Shown here piece after piece: positions 6,892 to 13,387 of a stretch of 16,365 bases of DNA; positions within the stretch are counted from its first letter, which is position 1; every line of letters starts with the position of its first letter. The notes below the pieces were generated by a model. That model did not search any database and was not told where the DNA came from. It saw only the letters and a program-made list of their open reading frames with translations. The translations under genes and the position numbers were made by a program. The DNA is taken from assembly GCA_900757695.1 (NCBI GenBank), contig CAAEOU010000262.1:1-16365 (forward strand). The letters are read 5' to 3'. Source of the DNA: an uncultured Oscillospiraceae bacterium (GTDB taxonomy: Bacteria; Bacillota_A; Clostridia; Oscillospirales; Oscillospiraceae).

Positions 6892-7086
6892 TTGCTTTTC
6901 ACAGGAATATGGGCGGATTTTATCCCATCTGCCGGACATTCTGCATGGAATATGGGTAATTTTTGCGTCGTCAAAGTAAATTTACAAATTTCCTCTTTCT
7001 TTCTGGAGAGAATTAGGGTAGAATAGGGGACGGATATTGGATGAATGGGCGCAGTGCGCCCACAGTAACATAAAAGGAGAATGAAT
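6892..7086 (+). promoter_or_regulatory. glnS-pyrH divergent intergenic region with candidate pyrH promoter and leader hairpin
   Basis: This stretch must hold the start of the pyrH-polC operon transcript, but the promoter is less clear than the others. The best -10 is TAGAAT at 7019-7024; the sequence 17 bases upstream (TTTCTT) is a poor -35. Other visible elements are a 10-bp palindrome GTAAATTTAC (6976-6985), a 10-base direct repeat GGAATATGGG (6904-6913 and 6947-6956), and a 7-bp hairpin TGGGCGC/GCGCCCA with a three-base loop (7046-7062) just before the SD. No open frame in it resembles a gene. Confidence 0.4.
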
Positions 7087-7803
7087 ATGAGCGAACCGCA
7101 GTATAAACGTGTGCTGCTCAAGATCAGCGGCGAAGCACTGGCCGGGGACGCCCGGCGTGGGCTGGACTTTGATGTGATCGGAAAGGTCTGCGATGTGGTC
7201 AAGCAGTGCGTGGAAAAAGGAATTCAGGTCGCCATTGTTGTGGGCGGCGGAAACTTCTGGCGCGGCATGAAGGATGGCGGAGACCGGATGCAGCGTGTGC
7301 GGGCGGACCATATGGGAATGCTGGCCACCACCATCAATGCACTGGCTGTGGCAGACTGCCTTGAACAGCGGGACGTTGAGGTTCGCGTGCAGACCGCCAT
7401 TGAGATGCGTGCCATTGCGGAGCCCTATATCCGCCAGAAGGCCTGCCGCCATCTGGAAAAGGGCCGTGTGGTGATCTTTGGCTGCGGTACCGGCAACCCC
7501 TATTTCTCCACCGACACCGGCGCTGCCCTTCGGGCTGCGGAGATCGATGCAGACGTGATTCTGCTGGCCAAGAACATCGACGGTGTATACGACAGCGATC
7601 CCGCCGTGAACCCCGATGCTAAGAAATACGATGATATCTGCTATACCGAGGTGCTGGCCCGTCAGCTTCAGGTCATGGATTCCACGGCCACCAGCCTGTG
7701 TATGGATAACAATATTCCGGTCTTTGTATTTGCACTGAAGGAGCCGGAGAACATTCTCAAAGCCGCCATGGGTGAAAATATCGGCACCTATGTCCATGGC
7801 TGA
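7087..7803 (+). CDS. pyrH: UMP kinase
   Basis: A 238-residue amino-acid-kinase-fold enzyme that phosphorylates UMP to UDP with ATP, the committed step toward UTP and CTP. Motifs: [10 protein letters not shown] (11-20), [10 protein letters not shown] (51-60), [16 protein letters not shown] (72-87), [14 protein letters not shown] (131-144) and [12 protein letters not shown] (161-172). Length fits bacterial PyrH. There are two in-frame ATGs, 7081 and 7087. AGGAG at 7075-7079 leaves only one base before 7081 but seven before 7087, so the latter (MSEPQYKRV) is chosen. It is the first gene of the plus-strand operon running to polC. rpsB-tsf, commonly just upstream, is absent. Bacterial UMP kinases are typically activated by GTP and inhibited by UTP; that is family knowledge, not visible here. 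Confidence 0.97.
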   Translation: MSEPQYKRVLLKISGEALAGDARRGLDFDVIGKVCDVVKQCVEKGIQVAIVVGGGNFWRGMKDGGDRMQRVRADHMGMLATTINALAVADCLEQRDVEVRVQTAIEMRAIAEPYIRQKACRHLEKGRVVIFGCGTGNPYFSTDTGAALRAAEIDADVILLAKNIDGVYDSDPAVNPDAKKYDDICYTEVLARQLQVMDSTATSLCMDNNIPVFVFALKEPENILKAAMGENIGTYVHG

Positions 7804-7825
7804 TTCATAGAAGGAGGAAGCAAAC

Positions 7826-8380
7826 ATGAAAGTTGATATGACGCCCTACAGCAAGAAGATGGATAAGACTCTGGAGGTACTGGCCGGGGATTTTGCCGCA
7901 GTACGTGCAGGCCGGGCCAGCGCATCCCTGCTGGATCGCATTTCCGTTGAGTATTATGGTCAGGAGACCCCGATCAATCAGGTGGGCTCTATTACTTCCC
8001 CCGATCCCCGTACGCTGGTGATCGAGCCCTGGGATAAGAGCCTGCTGAAGCTCATCGAAAAGGCCATTCAGGTCAGCGATCTGGGCATCAACCCCCAGAA
8101 CGATGGCCGTATTATCCGGCTGGTATTCCCCCAGCTCACCGAGGAGCGCCGTAAGGAACTCACCAAGCAGGTGAAGAAGTATGGCGAGGACAGCAAGGTT
8201 GCCATCCGGAATGTACGCCGTGAGGCCATGGATTCCATCAAGGCCATGAAGAAGAAGAGTGAGATCACCGAGGACGAGCAGAAAACTGCCGAGAAGGATC
8301 TCCAGAAGGTCACCGATGATTACATCAAGAAGGTCGATGACATGGCCGCCAAGAAAGAAAAGGAACTGATGGAGCTGTAA
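7826..8380 (+). CDS. frr: Ribosome recycling factor
   Basis: A 184-residue protein of exactly the expected RRF length. With EF-G it splits the post-termination ribosome into subunits. Motifs: RAGRAS (27-32), [14 protein letters not shown] (43-56), EPWDK (67-71), [18 protein letters not shown] (92-109) and AIRNVRREA (126-134), the helix bearing the conserved Arg for ribosome contact. The long charged helices at both ends form the three-helix bundle. The start at 7826 has a strong AAGGAGG (7811-7817) 8 bases upstream. It lies 22 bases after pyrH, the standard pyrH-frr pair. Confidence 0.98.
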   Translation: MKVDMTPYSKKMDKTLEVLAGDFAAVRAGRASASLLDRISVEYYGQETPINQVGSITSPDPRTLVIEPWDKSLLKLIEKAIQVSDLGINPQNDGRIIRLVFPQLTEERRKELTKQVKKYGEDSKVAIRNVRREAMDSIKAMKKKSEITEDEQKTAEKDLQKVTDDYIKKVDDMAAKKEKELMEL

Positions 8381-8415
8381 GCAGCGCCGAAATCAGGACG
8401 ATACGAAATGGATGA

Positions 8416-8445
8416 AATAGGGGAAGGGGAGACCCTTTCCCTATT
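8416..8445 (+). other. 13-bp stem-loop with GAGA tetraloop between frr and uppS
   Basis: Left arm AATAGGGGAAGGG (8416-8428) pairs with CCCTTTCCCTATT (8433-8445) through 13 bp including one G-U wobble. It closes a GAGA loop of the GNRA class. No T run follows, so it is not a normal terminator. It ends 7 bases before the uppS SD region. A role in mRNA processing, stability or partial attenuation is possible but unproven. Confidence 0.7.
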
Positions 8446-8463
8446 CGCCCAGAAAGGAAGCCT

Positions 8464-9201
8464 ATGGCGATTTTCAAAAAAGATAAGGAGCCGGAGCTGC
8501 TGCCCATGCCCCAGCATGTTGCCATTATTATGGACGGCAATGGCCGATGGGCCACCAGCAGACACCTGCCCCGGACGGCGGGCCATGCGGCGGGAGCCGA
8601 GGCCTTCCGCAAAATCGCACTCTACTGCCGGGAGATCGGTGTGAAATATCTGACGGTCTATGCCTTCTCCACAGAGAACTGGAAGCGCCCGCAGGAAGAG
8701 GTCGGAAAAATCATGTCTCTGATGAAGGATTATCTGCTGGAGTCCATCCGGGATATGCAGAAGAACCATGTGCGGATCTGCTTCTTTGGAGATTTGGGAG
8801 CCCTGAGCCCTGAGCTTCAGCAGTTGGCGGCGGAGGCCAGTCAGGAGTCGATGGAGTTCCATGACTCTCAGGTGAATATGTGCATCAACTACGGCAGCCG
8901 GGATGAGATCCTCCGGGCGGCACGCCGCTGGGCGAAGGATTGCGCCGAGCATGGAACGGATCCCGACAGCCTTGATGCGGAGCAGTTCTCCAAGCTGCTC
9001 TACTCGGAGAATGTGCCGGATCCGGATCTCATCATCCGCCCCGGCGGAGAGACAAGGATCTCCAATTTCCTGCTCTGGCAGGCGGCCTATTCAGAGCTTT
9101 ATTTTACCGATGTGATGTGGCCGGACTTTGACGAACGGGAGCTGGATCGGGCCATTGAGGCCTATCGTACCAGAAACCGCAGGTATGGAGGAATCAAGTA
9201 A
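8464..9201 (+). CDS. uppS: Isoprenyl transferase (undecaprenyl diphosphate synthase family)
   Basis: A 245-residue cis-prenyltransferase. It extends farnesyl diphosphate with isopentenyl diphosphate to make the C55 carrier lipid for peptidoglycan and other wall polymers. Motifs: [13 protein letters not shown] (18-30) with the catalytic Asp at D24, LPRTAGH (35-41), [11 protein letters not shown] (66-76), INYGSRDEI (141-149) and the C-terminal [15 protein letters not shown] (192-206). In many homologs that last motif reads R-T-S-G-E; here it is R-P-G-G-E. AAAGGA (8453-8458) lies 5 bases before the ATG. The stop overlaps the cdsA start (TAATG), implying translational coupling. Dxr and IspG, which make the C5 precursors, are encoded in the same operon. 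Exact chain length is not readable from sequence. Confidence 0.96.
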   Translation: MAIFKKDKEPELLPMPQHVAIIMDGNGRWATSRHLPRTAGHAAGAEAFRKIALYCREIGVKYLTVYAFSTENWKRPQEEVGKIMSLMKDYLLESIRDMQKNHVRICFFGDLGALSPELQQLAAEASQESMEFHDSQVNMCINYGSRDEILRAARRWAKDCAEHGTDPDSLDAEQFSKLLYSENVPDPDLIIRPGGETRISNFLLWQAAYSELYFTDVMWPDFDERELDRAIEAYRTRNRRYGGIK

Positions 9202-10016
9202 TGAAATCAAGACTCCTTGTGGCGGCAGTGGGGATCCCGCTGCTGCTGGTGATCCTGTTTGCCTGCCCGACTATTGTAACTGCGGTGGCTGTGGCGCTGC
9301 TTTCTGCCATTGGCGCCAGAGAGTTTTTGAAGACCACCGGGATCAACACCAACGAGGGAATGCTGATGGTTTCCATGGCGGCTGCGTTTTTGCTGCCCAT
9401 CTGGAGCTACTTTGGAAGCCCGATTCTGGTAGGAGCATGCGGGGTCGTGATTCTGGGCCTTGTGCTGTTTGCGCAGGCACTTTTGGCCTACCCCAAGGTA
9501 AAATTTGAGGGGGTGGCAGGCTGCCTGTTTGCTGCGCTGGCCATTCCCATGTGCCTCAGCGCCATTGTGCGGATTCAGGTGGGGGATTTTGGACGGCATT
9601 ATGTGCTGGTTCCCATTATGATCCCCTTCATCGCAGATGCAGGTGCTTACTTTGCGGGAAAGTTTCTGGGGAAGCATAAGATGGCTCCGGTGCTGAGTCC
9701 CCATAAGACCGTTGAGGGGGCCGTGGGCGGACTGGCAGCCGGTGTGCTGTCCATGGTGATCTATGGCCTTGTGATGCAGTTTGCGCTGGGGCTGCACTTC
9801 CACTATGGATATGCAGTGATCTACGGCCTGCTGGGTTCTGTGGTGTCGATCATTGGCGATCTGTCCTTCTCCATGGTAAAGCGGGAGACGGGCATCAAGG
9901 ATTACGGCACCATCTTCCGGGCCCACGGCGGCGTGCTGGACCGTTTTGACAGCGTGATTTTTGCGGCTCCTGTGGTGGAGCTGCTGATTGTGCTGCTTCC
10001 GGTGCTGAGCAAATAA
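9201..10016 (+). CDS. cdsA: Phosphatidate cytidylyltransferase (CDP-diglyceride synthase)
   Basis: A 271-residue polytopic membrane enzyme that converts phosphatidic acid and CTP to CDP-diacylglycerol, the branch-point precursor of anionic phospholipids. About eight hydrophobic stretches are visible, beginning at 5-22 and 24-38. Conserved parts include [18 protein letters not shown] (143-160), [13 protein letters not shown] (165-177) and the family signature in 219-251 ([25 protein letters not shown]). The place where many homologs read PGHGG is RAHGG here; the catalytic Asp residues are kept. The ATG overlaps the uppS stop by one base, with GGAGGA (about 9187-9192) upstream inside uppS. Confidence 0.95.
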   Translation: MKSRLLVAAVGIPLLLVILFACPTIVTAVAVALLSAIGAREFLKTTGINTNEGMLMVSMAAAFLLPIWSYFGSPILVGACGVVILGLVLFAQALLAYPKVKFEGVAGCLFAALAIPMCLSAIVRIQVGDFGRHYVLVPIMIPFIADAGAYFAGKFLGKHKMAPVLSPHKTVEGAVGGLAAGVLSMVIYGLVMQFALGLHFHYGYAVIYGLLGSVVSIIGDLSFSMVKRETGIKDYGTIFRAHGGVLDRFDSVIFAAPVVELLIVLLPVLSK

Positions 10017-10026
10017 ACAGAACATT

Positions 10027-10051
10027 GTGGCCGGAGCGGCGCTCCGGCCAC
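10027..10051 (+). other. 11-bp perfect stem-loop between cdsA and dxr
   Basis: GTGGCCGGAGC (10027-10037) pairs perfectly with GCTCCGGCCAC (10041-10051) around a three-base loop. It begins 10 bases after the cdsA stop. Only TTG follows, not a T run, so it does not look like a terminator of the operon. It ends 11 bases before the dxr SD region. Possible roles are mRNA stability or processing between cistrons. Confidence 0.7.
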
Positions 10052-10078
10052 TTGTGCAGGAAAAAGGATGGCATAAGT

Positions 10079-11221
10079 ATGAAAATTGGTACTATATCTA
10101 TTTTGGGGAGCACTGGGTCCATCGGACGTCAAACCCTGTCGGTGGCGGAGCATCTGGGTGTGCAGGTGTGTGCCCTGACTGCAAGCACCAATGTGGATCG
10201 GATGGAAGAGCAGGCAAGAAAGTTCCGGCCGAAGCTCTGCGTGATGATGGAGCCGGAGGCCGCCGAGGAACTTCAGCGGCGGCTTCGGGATACGGATATC
10301 ACCGTGCACTGCGGCATGGAGGGGCTCATTGAGGCTGCCACCATGGAGCAGGCGGAGACGGTGATCACTGCGGTGATGGGTATGGTGGGACTGCGGCCTA
10401 CCCTTGCAGCCATTGCGGCAAAAAAGCGCATTGGACTTGCCAATAAAGAGACGCTGGTTTGTGCCGGAGAGCTGGTAATGGATGCAGCGCAGCGGCATGG
10501 GGCGGAGATCGTACCGGTGGACTCGGAGCACAGCGCAATTTTCCAGTGCCTGATGGGGTGCCGGGACCGCAGCGAGATCCGGCGGCTGATCCTGACCGCT
10601 TCCGGCGGCCCCTTCTATGGAAAGACCTTTGCGGAGCTGGAAACGATTAAAAAGGAAGATGCCTTCAAGCATCCCACATGGACCATGGGGCAGAAAATCA
10701 CCATCGACTCTGCTACCATGATGAACAAGGGGCTGGAGGTCATCGAGGCCATGCGCCTGTATCGGCTGCCTTTGGAAAAAGTGGATGTGGTGATCCACCG
10801 CAGCAGCATTGTCCACTCTATGGTGGAATTCTGTGATGGGGCGATCATGGCCCAGCTGGGGGTGCCGGATATGCGGATCCCCATTCAGCTGGCGCTGACC
10901 TATCCGAATCGACTGCCCAGTCCGGCCCAGCCGCTGGATCTTCTCTCCTGCGGCCCGCTGACCTTCCTGCCGCCGGATCAGGAAAACTTCCCGTGTCTCC
11001 AATACGCCAAGGAGGCGGTGACCACCGGCGGAACAGCTTGTGCTATTTTGAACGGTGCCAACGAGGCGGCGGTCGGACAGTTCCTGAAGGATCAAATCGG
11101 CTTTAACGACATTGCACGGAAGGTTCGCCATGCATTGGATACGGTGCCGGTGAAGATGAATCCCACGCTGGAAGACATTTTAGAGGCGGATCGTCTTGCC
11201 AGAGCCGCGGTGCTGTCTTAA
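10079..11221 (+). CDS. dxr: 1-deoxy-D-xylulose-5-phosphate reductoisomerase
   Basis: A 380-residue enzyme of normal length for Dxr. It rearranges and reduces DXP to methylerythritol phosphate with NADPH and a divalent metal, the first committed MEP-pathway step. Visible: the NADPH-binding loop GSTGSIGRQTL (10-20), ANKETLVCAGELV (121-133), metal ligands in PVDSEHSAIFQ (146-156; D148, E150) and MNKGLEVIEA (215-224; E220), flexible-loop region ASGGPF (174-179) with HPTWTMGQKITIDSATM (198-214), and ALTYPNRLP (272-280). The frame is open from 10025, but that stretch covers the intergenic hairpin. The ATG at 10079 gives the canonical MKIGTISILGSTGSIG start with AAAAAGGA upstream. Confidence 0.97.
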   Translation: MKIGTISILGSTGSIGRQTLSVAEHLGVQVCALTASTNVDRMEEQARKFRPKLCVMMEPEAAEELQRRLRDTDITVHCGMEGLIEAATMEQAETVITAVMGMVGLRPTLAAIAAKKRIGLANKETLVCAGELVMDAAQRHGAEIVPVDSEHSAIFQCLMGCRDRSEIRRLILTASGGPFYGKTFAELETIKKEDAFKHPTWTMGQKITIDSATMMNKGLEVIEAMRLYRLPLEKVDVVIHRSSIVHSMVEFCDGAIMAQLGVPDMRIPIQLALTYPNRLPSPAQPLDLLSCGPLTFLPPDQENFPCLQYAKEAVTTGGTACAILNGANEAAVGQFLKDQIGFNDIARKVRHALDTVPVKMNPTLEDILEADRLARAAVLS

Positions 11222-11258
11222 GACTCGCCGTTATCACTTCTATGAATTGGAGCATTTT

Positions 11259-12317
11259 ATGTATCTTGTTATCGCAATTCTTATTTTCAGCTTTCTGATC
11301 TTTATCCACGAATTTGGCCATTTTATTACAGCAAAGCTCTTTGACGTGAAGGTCAACGAGTTCTCCATTTTCATGGGCCCGAGAATTCTGCACTGGGGGA
11401 AGGGTGAGACGGAGTATTCCCTGCGGCTGCTGCCCATCGGCGGCTACTGCGCCATGGAGGGGGAAGACGGCAGCAGCGAGGATCCACGGTCCTTTACCGC
11501 CAAGGCTCCATGGAAGCGTGCTATTATTCTGGCGGCTGGTGCATTTATGAATTTTCTCACCGGCCTTGTGATCCTGCTGGTGATCTACGCCACCGCCGGA
11601 GGCTTTCGCACCATGGAGGTCACCGGGTTCGTGGATGGCTGCCCCCTGGAAGGGACCCTTCAGGTGGGGGACGTGATCGAGAAAATTGACGGAGATCCGG
11701 TGTATATTTTCTCGGACTTCTCCATGCTCACAGAGCGGGCCGGAGAGGGAAAAATGGATCTTACGGTAAAGCGGGACGGAAAATCTGTGCTCCTGAAAGA
11801 TGTAGACATGGTCAAACGGGAATATCAGGTGGATGGTGAAACTCGGAGAATCTATGGCATCACCTTTGGCGCCACCGAAAAGAAAACACCCGTAACCCTG
11901 CTGAAAAATGCGTGGTTTACCTCAATCGATTTTGCGAGAATGGTAAAAATGGGCCTAATGGACCTCATCACCGGTGCAGTGGGCGTGAAGGATCTCTCCG
12001 GCCCTGTGGGCATTGTGGATGCGGTGCAGGAGACTGGAACCAGTGCGGCTTCCACGGCTGACGGTATCCTCAATGTGCTGTATTTCGGTGCGTTTATTGC
12101 CGTGAATCTGGCGGTAATGAATATGCTGCCGATCCCGGCGCTGGATGGCGGGCATATCTTCTTCCTGCTGGTGACATGGGCCATTGAGTCCGTCACAAAG
12201 AAGAAAATCAATCCCAAATATGAGGCCTATATCCATGCGGCGGGCCTGATCCTGCTGATGGGGCTGATGGTATTTGTAACGTTTAACGACATTGTAAAGC
12301 TGGTTGCTGGAGGATAA
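11259..12317 (+). CDS. rseP: RseP/RasP-type site-2 membrane metalloprotease
   Basis: A 352-residue intramembrane zinc protease. The first TM helix contains the HEFGH zinc motif (17-21). The second metal/active-site motif NMLPIPALDGGH (288-299) supplies the Asp ligand. A single PDZ domain spans about 118-185 (VDGCPLEGTLQVGDVIEKIDG), followed by LSGPVGI (246-252). Four hydrophobic segments are visible: about 2-19, 90-112, 270-292 and 325-345. Family members cut membrane-spanning anti-sigma factors, signal-peptide remnants or division proteins; the substrate here is unknown. The ATG at 11259 is chosen over an earlier in-frame ATG overlapping dxr because GGAG (11249-11252) is 6 bases upstream and the TM helix with HExxH then starts properly. 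The dxr-rseP-ispG order is common in Clostridia. Confidence 0.95.
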   Translation: MYLVIAILIFSFLIFIHEFGHFITAKLFDVKVNEFSIFMGPRILHWGKGETEYSLRLLPIGGYCAMEGEDGSSEDPRSFTAKAPWKRAIILAAGAFMNFLTGLVILLVIYATAGGFRTMEVTGFVDGCPLEGTLQVGDVIEKIDGDPVYIFSDFSMLTERAGEGKMDLTVKRDGKSVLLKDVDMVKREYQVDGETRRIYGITFGATEKKTPVTLLKNAWFTSIDFARMVKMGLMDLITGAVGVKDLSGPVGIVDAVQETGTSAASTADGILNVLYFGAFIAVNLAVMNMLPIPALDGGHIFFLLVTWAIESVTKKKINPKYEAYIHAAGLILLMGLMVFVTFNDIVKLVAGG

Positions 12318-12319
12318 CT

Positions 12320-13357
12320 ATGAAACGTCAGATTCAGGTGGGCTCGGTGCTGGTGGGCGGCGATGCGCCGGTCAGCATTCAGTCCATGCTCAACACAAAA
12401 ACAACGGATGTAGCGGGCAGTCTTGCGCAGATCCGGGCCCTGAAGGCCGCCGGGTGTCAGATTGCACGGCTGGCCGTGCCGGATATGGAGGCCGCAAAAG
12501 GCTTCCGGGATATCGCAGCGGAATCTCCGCTGCCGCTGGTGGCGGATATTCACTTTGACTACCGGCTGGCCATTGCCGCCGCAGAGGGGGGTGCTTCTAA
12601 AATCCGCATCAATCCCGGCAATATCGGTGGGAAAGAACGGGTCAAGGCCGTAGTGGACGTGTGCAAGGAAAAGCATATTCCCATCCGCATTGGCGTCAAT
12701 GGCGGCTCGCTGGAAAAGGAGATCCTTGCAAAGTATGGGCATCCCACGGCGGAGGCGCTGGTGGAAAGTGCATTGGGCCATGTGGCGCTGCTGGAGGAGC
12801 AGGGGTTCTATGATATCTGTATTTCCATGAAGAGCTCTTCTGTTCCGGTGACCATGGCGGCCTACCGGCTTATGGATCAGAAAACCGATTATCCCCTGCA
12901 TCTGGGGGTGACGGAAACCGGAACGGAGCACATGGGCGTGATCAAATCCGCCATTGGCATCGGTGGCCTCCTGTGCCTTGGCATCGGCAATACCCTGCGG
13001 GTGAGTCTGACGGCGGACCCGGTGCGGGAGGTCGTGGCGGCTAAGGAGATCTTACAGGCGGCCGGGATTCGTCAGGAGGGGCCGGAATTTATCTCCTGTC
13101 CCACCTGCGGCAGAACACAGATCGATCTGATCGGTCTGGCCTCGGAGGTAGAACAGCGGCTTCGGGGCATGGATAAGCCCATTACCGTTGCGGTGATGGG
13201 ATGTATCGTCAACGGACCCGGAGAGGCCCGGGAGGCGGACGTGGGCATTGCCGGAGGAAAGGACTGCGGCGTTCTGTTTGCCAAGGGGAAAAAACTCAAA
13301 ACTCTGCCCTACGATCAGCTGGCAGATGCGCTGATGGAATATATTGACACCCTTTAA
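12320..13357 (+). CDS. ispG: 4-hydroxy-3-methylbut-2-en-1-yl diphosphate synthase (flavodoxin/ferredoxin)
   Basis: A 345-residue enzyme of the MEP pathway. It reductively opens the cyclic diphosphate MEcPP to HMBPP using a 4Fe-4S cluster. The N-terminal TIM barrel contains VSIQSMLNTKTTD (18-30), ADIHFDYRLA (75-84), KIRINPGNIG (94-103) and HLGVTETG (194-201). The C-terminal cluster domain has SCPTCGR (259-265; C260, C263) and MGCIVNGPGEA (293-303; C295, E302), giving the three cysteines and one glutamate of known cluster ligation. In GIGNTLRVSLT (221-231) an Asn stands where many homologs have Asp. The start at 12320 lies two bases after the rseP stop, and its GGAGG SD (12309-12313) is inside rseP, so the two are probably translationally coupled. 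Confidence 0.97.
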   Translation: MKRQIQVGSVLVGGDAPVSIQSMLNTKTTDVAGSLAQIRALKAAGCQIARLAVPDMEAAKGFRDIAAESPLPLVADIHFDYRLAIAAAEGGASKIRINPGNIGGKERVKAVVDVCKEKHIPIRIGVNGGSLEKEILAKYGHPTAEALVESALGHVALLEEQGFYDICISMKSSSVPVTMAAYRLMDQKTDYPLHLGVTETGTEHMGVIKSAIGIGGLLCLGIGNTLRVSLTADPVREVVAAKEILQAAGIRQEGPEFISCPTCGRTQIDLIGLASEVEQRLRGMDKPITVAVMGCIVNGPGEAREADVGIAGGKDCGVLFAKGKKLKTLPYDQLADALMEYIDTL

Positions 13358-13387
13358 TGGGGAAGACCATAGAAAGGAACGTGAGGG

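Noticed and set aside
9902..11131. A 409-codon minus-strand open frame opposite dxr
   Set aside because: It is a shadow of the dxr reading frame with compositionally odd sequence and no motifs.
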